A stretch of DNA of 51,839 bases. It comes from [Flexibacter] sp. ATCC 35208 (GTDB lineage: Bacteria > Bacteroidota > Bacteroidia > Chitinophagales > Chitinophagaceae). Positions 17,048 through 25,077 of the stretch are shown piece after piece. The stretch lies in contig NZ_MTKN01000057.1 in assembly GCF_001975825.1 (NCBI RefSeq), positions 1-51,839 on the forward strand. The letters run 5' to 3'. Numbering within the stretch: the first letter of the stretch is position 1; each line of letters starts with the position of its first letter. Made by a program: the position numbers and the translations under genes. The notes beneath the pieces were generated by a model. That model saw nothing but the letters and a program-made list of their open reading frames with translations. It was not told the DNA's origin and did no database searches.

Positions 17048-18274
17048 ATGAAAACCGCATATTTCTTACCGGTGCTGTTATTAAGCGCCTGGTGTAAGGC
17101 GCAGGGACCCTATCCCTATACCGAAAAAGGCAAATGGGGCCTGACTGATAAGAACAAAAGTGTGCTGCTAAAACCACAATTTGACAGCATTGACGTATTC
17201 AGAAACGGCTACGCCCGTGTAGAAAGCAGTAAAAAGGTAGGACTGATCAATACCAATGGTGCTGTGTTGGTCGCTCCTTCTTATGCCAACATCACCAACG
17301 CCTTCCAGGACTTCACCGCCATTGCCAGAAATATCAAAGGCTACCAGATCATAGATATCCGCACTGACAAGCCAATCGGCGGCATGTTTACAGACGTTTT
17401 ACCGGAAAGATCCAGCTATTCCAAGGGTAGTTATTACTTCGTGAATAAAGACGGGAAAATGGGCATCTTTGACGCACTGAGCGGCAAACTACAGAACGGC
17501 AAGGCACCTTACAACCAGGTAACGGGCTTTAACGACCCCGCACTGGAACAATTTGCTCTCATCACCATGGGTGACACTTATGGCGTGGTAGATGTAAGTA
17601 GCGGCCGGGAAATCCTGAAACCTGAATATGAAGATATTGAAGAAGTATATGCGGGCAATACCGTGTATGTAGCCGCTAAAAAAGGCGATGACAAGGTTTT
17701 CTATTTCGATGCTAACTTCCGCTCCGCTTCTCCGGGCAATGTACAGGACAAACCTACTTCCGTTATACCGGTAGAAGGCGAAGTGCTGAACAAGAAGGCC
17801 AAAGACATGTACATCTATAAACTGGGTAATGGTAAATGGCGTGTAGTACTCGAAAACCGTGAAACCAGTAAATACAAAGGGCTGGATAGTACAGACCTGA
17901 ATGGGTATACCCAACTGGAATACCTGTCTTATTATCCAAATGATAAGAGCTTCCCTTCCAAGATCAAAGCGGTGAAGGATGGTAAAACAGGGGTGATCGA
18001 TATGACCGGTAAGGTGCTTGTACCTTTTATCTATGACGATGTACATTTCAGGGAAGATATGGTGGGTCGTTATGCATTTATCGAAACCTACCTGGACGAT
18101 AAGAAAGGGGTGGTAGTAGCGGCTACTATGAAGGAACTGAAAAAGCCGGTGCTGAAAGCGATCCTGGATGAAGATCATGACAGAAATGCCCTGCTGGTAG
18201 AGATGCCGAACGGACAAAAAGGTTATATGGACAAGAATACAGGAGAGATATTTATTCCTGGTGTAAAGGAATAG
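17048..18274 (+). CDS. Exported WG-repeat protein
   Basis: 408 residues from the ATG at 17048, chosen because it begins a clean signal peptide (MKTAYFLPVLLLSAWCKAQ). An upstream start at 16988 would overlap the glk stop. The body is built of WG repeats: GKWGLTDKNKSVLLKPQFDSI, KKVGLINTNGAVLVAPSY, GKMGIFDALSGK, DTYGVVDVSSGREILKPEYEDI, GKTGVIDMTGKVLVPFIYDDV and GQKGYMDKNTGEIFIPG. Such repeats form beta structures thought to mediate binding; no enzyme activity is known for them. The likely location is periplasm or outer surface. Confidence 0.85.
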   Translation: MKTAYFLPVLLLSAWCKAQGPYPYTEKGKWGLTDKNKSVLLKPQFDSIDVFRNGYARVESSKKVGLINTNGAVLVAPSYANITNAFQDFTAIARNIKGYQIIDIRTDKPIGGMFTDVLPERSSYSKGSYYFVNKDGKMGIFDALSGKLQNGKAPYNQVTGFNDPALEQFALITMGDTYGVVDVSSGREILKPEYEDIEEVYAGNTVYVAAKKGDDKVFYFDANFRSASPGNVQDKPTSVIPVEGEVLNKKAKDMYIYKLGNGKWRVVLENRETSKYKGLDSTDLNGYTQLEYLSYYPNDKSFPSKIKAVKDGKTGVIDMTGKVLVPFIYDDVHFREDMVGRYAFIETYLDDKKGVVVAATMKELKKPVLKAILDEDHDRNALLVEMPNGQKGYMDKNTGEIFIPGVKE

Positions 18275-18285
18275 TCTGCTCCCGG

Positions 18286-18319
18286 CCCAAACGCTTTTGT
18301 CTGCGCAAAAGCGTTTGGG
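18286..18319. terminator. Bidirectional terminator between convergent genes
   Basis: CCCAAACGCTTTTG (18286-18299) and CAAAAGCGTTTGGG (18306-18319) are perfect 14-bp arms with a 6-nt loop. It lies exactly between the WG-repeat gene and the minus-strand AraC-type gene, whose stop codon adjoins the right arm. Confidence 0.88.
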
Positions 18320-18688
18320 TTATTGTTTCAATCGCCTGAATTCAGAAGGTGTATACCCCACATTCTTCTTGAAAAACATGTTAAAATTCGGCTGGTCAGA
18401 AAACCCTACACAATAGCTGATATCCTGCACGTACCAGTTCGTTTCCAACAGTAAATGCTTCGACACTTCCAGCAACCGCTTCCTGATATGTGAACTCACA
18501 TTCTCTCCTGTATGCCGCTTCAGCAGGGTATTCAGATAATTGGGATGCAATTCCATAATGGCAGCAAACTCCTTCACTGTTCTCATCCTGATAGGTGCTG
18601 CAAACCTGATATCTGCAATGGCCGTATCCAGCAATAAGAAAAACTGGTTTACATGGTTGAACTGATCTGTGATGTATAGCATAATCAT
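18320..18688 (-). CDS. AraC-type DNA-binding domain protein, short
   Basis: 122 residues, against about 280-300 for usual AraC regulators. Only the linker and the two-helix-turn-helix AraC domain remain (about 22-118): FAAIMELHPNYLNTLLKRHTG, VSSHIRKRLLEVSKHLLLET, and the signature ISYCVGFSDQPNFNMFFKKNVGYTPSEFRR. No ligand-binding domain is present, and none can be read in the 90 bases upstream. It lies directly downstream of a sigma-54 activator that has lost its own HTH, so it may be a remnant of a deletion between two regulator genes. Alternatively it is a genuine stand-alone regulator. Confidence 0.75.
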   Translation of the reverse strand: MIMLYITDQFNHVNQFFLLLDTAIADIRFAAPIRMRTVKEFAAIMELHPNYLNTLLKRHTGENVSSHIRKRLLEVSKHLLLETNWYVQDISYCVGFSDQPNFNMFFKKNVGYTPSEFRRLKQ

Positions 18689-18778
18689 GTGGGTTGTGCG
18701 AACCAGACAAAGATGCGTTGAATCAGGATATGGTTGTTTGTAGAATCACGTCCTTTTGTTGGCTGTTTAATGGATTTT

Positions 18779-20113
18779 TCAGATAAATAGCTGTTCAATT
18801 ACAGCGCCGTTGGTTAGTAACACGCTTCTTTCCATCAGGTGTTCTAATTCCCGCACATTGCCCGGCCAGTGATAGGTCATCATTTCTTCCCGAACGGTAT
18901 CTCCCAGTCGCATAGCAGGCTTGCCTGACCTTTGTGTAAAGCGTTGCAGAAAATAATCTGCCAGCTCAGGGATCTCCTCTTTCCGTTCTCTTAAAGGAGG
19001 TATTAGGATAGGAAATACATCTAACCTGTAATACAGGTCTTTTCTGAAACGGCCGGCTTCCACTTCTTTCTTCAGGTCGCGGTTAGTGGCGGCAATAATG
19101 CGGAAATCAATCTGGATAGGGCTTTTGCCACCGATGCGTTCTATTTCCTTCTCCTGTAGTACGCGGAGTAATTTAGATTGCATTGCCAGCGGCAGCTCTC
19201 CTATTTCGTCTAAAAACAGGGTACCATTGTGTGCTATTTCAAACTTACCGATACGACGTTCAGTGGCACCGGTAAAAGCACCTTTTTCATGTCCGAATAG
19301 TTCACTTTCAATGAGGTGGATGGGGAGGGCGGCACAATTCACTTTCACCAGCAGTTTATCTTTTCGGGGAGAGTGATTGTGAATGGCTCTTGAAATGAGT
19401 TCTTTGCCTGTGCCTGTTTCGCCGAGGATCAACACCGTACTGTCTGCAGGCGCTACCTGTGATATGAGGTGAAATACCTGTTGCATTTCGCGGCTGTTAC
19501 CAATTATATCTACAGCTGCTATTTCTTTTTGCAGGTGCTGTCTTTGCTTATAACTTTCGATTTCTTTCAGTTGGGAGGCTATGCGCTCATTAGCGAGTAT
19601 ATTGGCCAGCGCGATGGAGAGCTGGTGAGAAACGCCTTTTATCAGTTGTAAAACCGGGTCGGGAAAGGTGCCTGTCTGTTCTGAAAATAAAAACAGGCAA
19701 CCAATTTCCTGTGTTGCGCTGCGCAAACGGATGCCTGAAAATTCCACGATACCCGTTTCCCGGAATAATGGAATATAAGCAGGAGGCGATTTAGCCTGTA
19801 AGAGCTTTCGTACATTGAATACCTGTGGTTGTTCAGCAGCCATGACAGCTTCGAAGATATGATCGCTGCCTAATTTACTGTGTCCACTGCATTGAAATGC
19901 AGGATGGTGCCTGCGCCGGCCTTCCGAATAATAAAGATATGGTACCAGGGACTTACCATCGTCACCAAAAATATTGATGACGATGTCATTGAAATGGATC
20001 ACTTCTCTTAACCGCTCCCGCAGTACCCTGAGAAAATCGTCTTTGTCACGAATCAGGGCAATGTCATTACTGAGCGATAAAAGAAATTCCACCATCATGT
20101 TGCCTTGCTTCAT
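18779..20113 (-). CDS. Sigma-54 activator (GAF-AAA+) lacking HTH
   Basis: 444 residues. An N-terminal GAF-like sensor domain (about 10-175) precedes a sigma-54-interacting AAA+ domain (about 200-440). It has Walker A GETGTGKE (231-238), the sigma-54 contact loop GAFTGA (278-283), Walker B GTLFLDEIGE (297-306) and the WPGNVRELEHLMERSVLL motif near the end. The protein stops right after ...IEQLFI, where relatives carry a linker and a Fis-type HTH of about 60-90 residues. No HTH can be read in any frame before the next gene. It is therefore either C-terminally truncated or one of the activators that work without DNA binding. Two TACGA-N4-TCGTA sites lie about 100-140 bases upstream of its start. 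Confidence 0.85.
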   Translation of the reverse strand: MKQGNMMVEFLLSLSNDIALIRDKDDFLRVLRERLREVIHFNDIVINIFGDDGKSLVPYLYYSEGRRRHHPAFQCSGHSKLGSDHIFEAVMAAEQPQVFNVRKLLQAKSPPAYIPLFRETGIVEFSGIRLRSATQEIGCLFLFSEQTGTFPDPVLQLIKGVSHQLSIALANILANERIASQLKEIESYKQRQHLQKEIAAVDIIGNSREMQQVFHLISQVAPADSTVLILGETGTGKELISRAIHNHSPRKDKLLVKVNCAALPIHLIESELFGHEKGAFTGATERRIGKFEIAHNGTLFLDEIGELPLAMQSKLLRVLQEKEIERIGGKSPIQIDFRIIAATNRDLKKEVEAGRFRKDLYYRLDVFPILIPPLRERKEEIPELADYFLQRFTQRSGKPAMRLGDTVREEMMTYHWPGNVRELEHLMERSVLLTNGAVIEQLFI

Positions 20114-20211
20114 GAGAATATCAATTAATCATGAAAAAGCAAACAAAGGCCATTCCAGTAAATAAAGTGTTGTAAATTAGATAATTAGGATTTTAAATAT
20201 GCAGGGAAGCT

Positions 20212-20256
20212 TACGATATTTCGTAGATTTTGACAGTTTTACGAATAGTCGTAAAA
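20212..20256. promoter_or_regulatory. Paired TACGA-N4-TCGTA operator sites
   Basis: Two perfect dyads of the same form, TACGATATTTCGTA (20212-20225) and TACGAATAGTCGTA (20240-20253), are centred 28 bp apart. The second extends to TTTTACGA/TCGTAAAA (20237-20256). They lie upstream of the sigma-54 activator gene. Two copies of one exact half-site pattern indicate binding sites for a dimeric regulator, possibly an enhancer-type site for a sigma-54 activator. Confidence 0.65.
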
Positions 20257-20263
20257 AAGCAGG

Positions 20264-20530
20264 TTATTGTTTAGTGGCTTTACTGCCATCCCAGGTATAG
20301 ATTTCTCTTTCTACTTTTTTGCTTTCCATCGTTTCACCATCTTCTCAATATTCTTCTGATACTTTCAGTTTCAGGATCTTACCAGGTTGGCCATTCACTT
20401 CCTTTGGGAAGATCAGTGTTTCGGTATAAGCAAATGCACCTGCATCGACGATGTTGGTCTTGCCGGGCAGCGGGAGCAATTTGCTACCATTCCAGCCAAA
20501 GTAGTAGTAATCAGTTGGTGATGTGTTTCA
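20264..20530 (-). pseudogene. Broken remnant of a secreted-protein gene
   Basis: Read on the minus strand, about 85 residues of clearly protein-like sequence appear. They begin SPTDYYYFGWNGSKLLPLPG, continue through FAYTETLIFPKEVNGQPGK and LKLKVSEEY, meet an in-frame TGA (20345-20347), resume with EDGETMESKKVEREIYTWDG, and end in a TAA at 20264-20266. No start codon or upstream part of the gene is present; the frame is closed by a stop just upstream. This is the 3' end of an inactivated gene of unknown function. Part of the deleted 5' end may have been lost when the next gene arrived. Confidence 0.7.
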
Positions 20531-20605
20531 TATGAAGCGCAAAAATATGTTTTTTTATCATCATCTTTTTTATACTTTACCCATACATTTTTAAAACAGG
20601 TCTCA

Positions 20606-23173
20606 ATGAAGAAAGTCATGCTGAGTGCACTCCTATGCATATGGGGGGTGGTATTACATGCACAGGTCAAAGTATTTACCCGGTACAATTATTATCTCAC
20701 TGAAAAAGAAGGCAGTATCATTTGCATATTGCCCGATCAGGCGAATTACAAACTCAATTTATCGCTACGCAACGAAAAACTTGCCACCACTGCTAAAACA
20801 GAAGGGCAGCGGCTTTCTGCTCAATTCAATCTGGATGCATTACCAACAGGTACCACTGCTTTGCATTATGTATTGGAGAAAGATGGTGCTACTGTGCAGA
20901 AGGGTGACGTTAACATTGTCAAACTCGCACCAAAAGCCAATGCGGTACAGATAGACCAGCTCACAGGCGGGTTAATTGCCGACGGATTGCCCTTTTTCCC
21001 CTTTGGATTTTATTGCGTTCCTGCCGGCGATCTGCCTGAAAGAGAAGTGACACATGGATTCAATATGATTGGTGTATACCAGGGCAACCTGCCTGAAGGA
21101 CTGGCAGAACGTAAAGGTTATATGGACCGTTGTGCACAGGTAGGTGTGAAGGTACAGTATGGTGTCAACTCCCTCGTAGGCAGTGGGCATAACGGCGATA
21201 AAGGGCTGGATAAAACGGAGGAAGAAAAACTCGCATTATTAAAAAGTGAAGTGCTGGCATTCAAAGATCATCCTGCGCTGTTATCATATTATATCAATGA
21301 TGAACCGGATGGACAAGGGCGTCCACCTGCTATACTGGAATCGGCGTATCAGCTGATCCATGAGCTGGATCCTTACCATCCTGTTTCCATTGTATTTATG
21401 ATGCCGCAAAAAGCAAATGATTACAGGAATACGATGGATATAGCGATGACTGACCCCTATCCTATTCCGGGTCCTGCTGATAAGGTGATGGACGATCTGA
21501 CCCAGTATGCGACTGCTTATCAGTATGAAAAGTCAGTATGGCTGGTGCCACAGGCATTTGGCGGGCAGGAAATGTGGAACAGGGAGCCGACAGGTGCGGA
21601 GATCAGGCTGATGACCTATATGGGATTGATTGGAGGTGCAAAGGGTATTCAATACTATGTACATGCACCGGGCAATCTGAATCCACAGTCAGTATCTGCA
21701 TGGTCTGCTGCCAGCAATGTGGCGGTAGAAACTGCACAGATGACCTCTTTCTTATTATCTGCTGATGTGGCGCCTGCGATACATGCAGATGATCCAAAGA
21801 TCTTAACGAAAGCGTACAGTTATCAGGGAAATACATTGTTGATTGCTGTGAATAATGAGAATAAACCCAAAGCATATACATTGACCACCTCTTTGCAGGA
21901 GCAAAAAACTGCACAGTGCTGGTTTGAAAACAGGGAGGTAGCTTTGGAAAATGGGGTTGTGCATGATATCATTGATGCATATGGTACAAGGGTCTATTTA
22001 ATTCTTAAGGATACCGTATCGGCTATTCCTGCGGATAACATGACCCTGAATCCCAGCTTTGAAAAGATTGTGAGTCCGGGGTTACCGATTGGTAGCAATG
22101 TGACCAGCACCAGTCATCGTAAAGCAGATGTAGGCGCTTCATTTTTTGTAGATCCCCGTCAGCATGCAGATGGGATGTTTAGTCTGCGACTGATCACACC
22201 TGTGGACAGTGGGGGTAATAAAATCAGGCTGATACCGATGGTGATGACGAAAGGTAACAGCTATACCGTATCTATCAGGGCCAAAGCCAAAGCACAGGAA
22301 CATATGCCGACGTTCCGCATTGCTATTGATGCCATGGAACAGGATCATACGTATACACTCACACCTGAGTGGGAAGCATACAATTTCACTTTCCAGGCAC
22401 CGGCATCTTCTACCACGGCAATTTTGACGCTGGAACTGATTCAGCAGGGTACCGCATGGTTTGATCTGCTCACAGCCAGTCCTGACCCGGTGATCACTTA
22501 TCAGATAAATGACGACCGGACGGCCACGGTGAACATTAATACTAATTCCAATAAAGAGATCCGGTATGCCATCAATCAATTGCCGGATGCACAGTCACCT
22601 TTGTATACGAAGCCATTGGATATGCATGTAGCCGGCACCATTTCGGCGGGTATTTTTGACCATGGTAAACAGATAGCAGGCTCCAATACTTTTGTGCCTG
22701 TAAACCTGGCTTTGGGCAGGAAAGTGACCATTGCACAACCTTATGCGCCTCAGTATGCAGCTGCAGGCGATAGTACACTCACTGATGGCGCCATGGGCAC
22801 CACGGCTTTCAAATGTGGTAAATGGCTGGGATTTAGTGGCAAAGATCTGGATGCTACTGTAGATATGGGTAGTACGACACCCATGAAAAGAGTGATCACC
22901 AGTTTCCTCTGCGATCCTAACAGTGGCATTTTCCTGCCAAAAGAAGTGGCGGTATATACATCCAAAGATGGGAAGAAATATAAACTGGCAGGTAAGATAT
23001 ATAACACTAAGAATGTGCGGGGAGAGCCTTATTTACAACAGTTTAGCATCCCGGTGAAGGGAAATGCAAGATATGTGCGGATAACAGGCAAGGCCTTTGG
23101 GGCCATACCGCAAGGGTACCTGTTTGTCGGGTCCACTTCGTGGTTATTTACTGACGAAATCCTTGTACAATAA
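20606..23173 (+). CDS. Multidomain glycosidase-like exported protein
   Basis: 855 residues. Signal peptide 1-19 (cleavage at LHAQ). An Ig-like N-terminal region is followed by a TIM-barrel resembling GH2/GH5-type glycosidases (about 120-375), with FFPFGFYCVPAG, YYINDEPDGQG (a likely acid Glu) and GGAKGIQYYVHAPG. Next come a jelly-roll CBM4/9-like domain (about 480-625, starting NMTLNPSFEK), a chitobiase-type FN3-like segment (about 628-700), and a C-terminal F5/8-type discoidin domain (about 703-855, LALGRKVTIAQPYAPQY). The likely role is hydrolysis of a complex carbohydrate outside the cytoplasm. I cannot assign a GH family or substrate. It stands alone between a broken gene and its own terminator. 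Confidence 0.75.
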   Translation: MKKVMLSALLCIWGVVLHAQVKVFTRYNYYLTEKEGSIICILPDQANYKLNLSLRNEKLATTAKTEGQRLSAQFNLDALPTGTTALHYVLEKDGATVQKGDVNIVKLAPKANAVQIDQLTGGLIADGLPFFPFGFYCVPAGDLPEREVTHGFNMIGVYQGNLPEGLAERKGYMDRCAQVGVKVQYGVNSLVGSGHNGDKGLDKTEEEKLALLKSEVLAFKDHPALLSYYINDEPDGQGRPPAILESAYQLIHELDPYHPVSIVFMMPQKANDYRNTMDIAMTDPYPIPGPADKVMDDLTQYATAYQYEKSVWLVPQAFGGQEMWNREPTGAEIRLMTYMGLIGGAKGIQYYVHAPGNLNPQSVSAWSAASNVAVETAQMTSFLLSADVAPAIHADDPKILTKAYSYQGNTLLIAVNNENKPKAYTLTTSLQEQKTAQCWFENREVALENGVVHDIIDAYGTRVYLILKDTVSAIPADNMTLNPSFEKIVSPGLPIGSNVTSTSHRKADVGASFFVDPRQHADGMFSLRLITPVDSGGNKIRLIPMVMTKGNSYTVSIRAKAKAQEHMPTFRIAIDAMEQDHTYTLTPEWEAYNFTFQAPASSTTAILTLELIQQGTAWFDLLTASPDPVITYQINDDRTATVNINTNSNKEIRYAINQLPDAQSPLYTKPLDMHVAGTISAGIFDHGKQIAGSNTFVPVNLALGRKVTIAQPYAPQYAAAGDSTLTDGAMGTTAFKCGKWLGFSGKDLDATVDMGSTTPMKRVITSFLCDPNSGIFLPKEVAVYTSKDGKKYKLAGKIYNTKNVRGEPYLQQFSIPVKGNARYVRITGKAFGAIPQGYLFVGSTSWLFTDEILVQ

Positions 23174-23182
23174 CACTTTAGC

Positions 23183-23211
23183 AAAGGCTTCTGCTTTCCG
23201 CAGAAGCCTTT
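23183..23211 (+). terminator. Intrinsic terminator after the glycosidase-like gene
   Basis: AAAGGCTTCTGC (23183-23194) and GCAGAAGCCTTT (23200-23211) form a 12-bp stem with a 5-nt loop, followed by TTCTTTC. Confidence 0.88.
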
Positions 23212-23269
23212 TTCTTTCACATATTAAATAAATCTATCTATCTTTACCCTGTCACATACCTATGAAACA

Positions 23270-24868
23270 ATGAAAAAAATTTTCCTGATTATCCAGTTCG
23301 TAATCATGCTGGCTTTAACAGCCGTTGCACAATTAACTAACGTATCCCAAAGCCCTCTTTTCAAAGAACCGGTTTCTGGTTACGCCCGTATTCTGCACAT
23401 GAAAAATGGCAATACGATTTTTCTGCAGATCACCAGCAGAGATGGGCTGTATGTAGACATCTATGACGATGACAATAAACCCAAAGCCCAGACTCACCTG
23501 AGTACAAACTTTGGTACGCTCCTTGGCAGTTGTGTCAATGCATTATTTGAAACGAACAACGACCTCGTGCTGTTTATTTCAGAAATAGAATCCAGACAAC
23601 CGGTATTATACCGCATTGTGATTGATGGTAATACAGGCAATATCAGGAGAGATGAGAAAATGGCCATGACAAACCGGTACGCTTACTTTGCCCAGCCATT
23701 CATCACCCAGTACGACCCTGTTACCTCCTTCTTTGTGCGCAAAGATCCAAACAGTGATAACTATGCACTGGTGATACTGCACAACAATGACCAAACGGTA
23801 AACGGCAACCTGGAAATGATCTGGTACAACGGCAACCACAAGGAGATTTCAAGAGCCTATTACGCGAACAGCGATACCCGCTATAAAAATATCAACTACC
23901 TGGATATGGTTGTACTGGGCGATGAGAAAGTATGTCTCTTCGCACATCTTTACAACCAGACGCAGGTAGGAGATAAAAAAGGTCAGCTCATCATGGCCAC
24001 CCTTTCCAAAACCGTCGATACACTGACACTCGACAAACTGAATATCGGTGTAAAAAAAGTGATCGATAGCGGACTCGTAAGGTATAACCCTGTTACCAAA
24101 AAGATCTTATTCATCGGTTATGCACATGCAGAAGCTGGTGATGAAGAAAAATATGCAGGTATATTTGGTTTCGTAGATCCTACCAGACAAATTCCTGATC
24201 AGGAAATAGACATCTTCCCGGCCAAAGCCAATGAGAAGACAATGGCCCTCGCAGGCAGAGCGTTCACAGGTATGCCACAGAACATCTTTGTACGCAGCGA
24301 TGGCGGTTTCTCTATTATCTATGAAGAACTGACCCGCAGAGAGGTAAAACCACTGAATGCCGCTTCTTATCTGTATTGTGTGAAGGACTGGCTGGCAGTG
24401 GCATCTTTTGATGTAAACGGACAACCAACCTATAGCTGCGTGATACCAAGACATGCGGAGTTGCGTAACTGGGAAATCAATGCCTTCAATACAGAGAGAG
24501 TATCCCGTAGCGCCCAACCGCTCATCAAAGGTGAACAATACAGGGGTTATGCCTGCTTCCAGTATAAAGACAGGGTGTATGTGACCATGAACAATACGGA
24601 AGCCAACATGAAGAAAGCTGCCAAAGGGAAAGGAGAAGGGTTCAACAATGCGAGAGATACCGATGGATACTATTATATATGCGATGCTAACAATGAGCTG
24701 CCGGATTACACACCACTGTTCGGTTTAAATATTAATAAGGATGATGATGGCCACCCACTGGTGATGGGCGTATCTGACTACGACAGTGATAAAGGCAGAT
24801 TTATTACCCTGAAAATGGATAAAACTGCGGATCACAAAGGTGTAAGAGTAGTATGGTTACAGCCCTGA
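23270..24868 (+). CDS. Exported protein of unknown function
   Basis: 532 residues with a signal peptide (about 1-20, cleavage at AVAQ). The rest is a run of beta-strand-rich blocks of about 60 residues with repeated patterns such as NGNTIFLQITSRDGLYVDIY, NNDLVLFISEIESRQPVLYR and DGGFSIIYEELTRREV, suggesting a beta-propeller. I recognise no named family. It has a terminator on each side and so is a single-gene unit. TATCTTTA at 23239-23246 is one base off the TAnnTTTG element and lies 23 bases before the start. Confidence 0.65.
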   Translation: MKKIFLIIQFVIMLALTAVAQLTNVSQSPLFKEPVSGYARILHMKNGNTIFLQITSRDGLYVDIYDDDNKPKAQTHLSTNFGTLLGSCVNALFETNNDLVLFISEIESRQPVLYRIVIDGNTGNIRRDEKMAMTNRYAYFAQPFITQYDPVTSFFVRKDPNSDNYALVILHNNDQTVNGNLEMIWYNGNHKEISRAYYANSDTRYKNINYLDMVVLGDEKVCLFAHLYNQTQVGDKKGQLIMATLSKTVDTLTLDKLNIGVKKVIDSGLVRYNPVTKKILFIGYAHAEAGDEEKYAGIFGFVDPTRQIPDQEIDIFPAKANEKTMALAGRAFTGMPQNIFVRSDGGFSIIYEELTRREVKPLNAASYLYCVKDWLAVASFDVNGQPTYSCVIPRHAELRNWEINAFNTERVSRSAQPLIKGEQYRGYACFQYKDRVYVTMNNTEANMKKAAKGKGEGFNNARDTDGYYYICDANNELPDYTPLFGLNINKDDDGHPLVMGVSDYDSDKGRFITLKMDKTADHKGVRVVWLQP

Positions 24869-24893
24869 TCATAATCAATGCCCAACAAGCTTC

Positions 24894-24922
24894 AAACTGC
24901 CTGTCCGACCGACAGGCAGTTT
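24894..24922 (+). terminator. Intrinsic terminator
   Basis: AAACTGCCTGTC (24894-24905) pairs with GACAGGCAGTTT (24911-24922), with a 5-nt loop and a following T8 run. It ends the 532-residue gene. Confidence 0.92.
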
Positions 24923-24933
24923 TTTTTGCCCCA

Positions 24934-25009
24934 ACCTGAAAAGGTGTTACCTCTACCTGAAAAGGTTTTGCCGCTGTTTGAAAAAGGTTTTACCCCTGCC
25001 TGAAAAGGT
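24934..25009. repeat. Four phased copies of ACCTGAAAAGGT
   Basis: Copies lie at 24934-24945, 24955-24966, 24977-24988 (variant GTTTGAAAAAGGT) and 24998-25009 (GCCTGAAAAGGT). The steps are 21, 22 and 21 bp, i.e. two DNA turns each. Each unit is itself a small dyad (ACCT-GAAA-AGGT). The array fills the whole gap between the terminator and the barrel/alpha-2-macroglobulin operon, so it overlaps that operon's promoter region. A set of co-operative binding sites on one face of the helix is the simplest reading. Confidence 0.6.
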
Positions 25010-25077
25010 GCGGAATTTTTTTCCCTACATTTATGCAATTCTGCTTTTTTCAGCATCATACCTCCAAACTGACTACC

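Noticed and set aside
20128..20155. Possible sigma-54 promoter (TGGCC...TTTGC on the minus strand) before the sigma-54 activator gene
   Set aside because: The distance between the GG and GC elements is one base too short, and sigma-54 promoters tolerate this poorly.
20345..20347. In-frame TGA as a possible selenocysteine or recoded codon
   Set aside because: The frame also lacks a start and its whole 5' part, and no SECIS-like hairpin follows. A dead gene explains it better.
24934..25009. Possible CRISPR array or replication iterons
   Set aside because: Units are 12 bp with 9-10-bp gaps, far too short for CRISPR, and no cas or rep gene is nearby.
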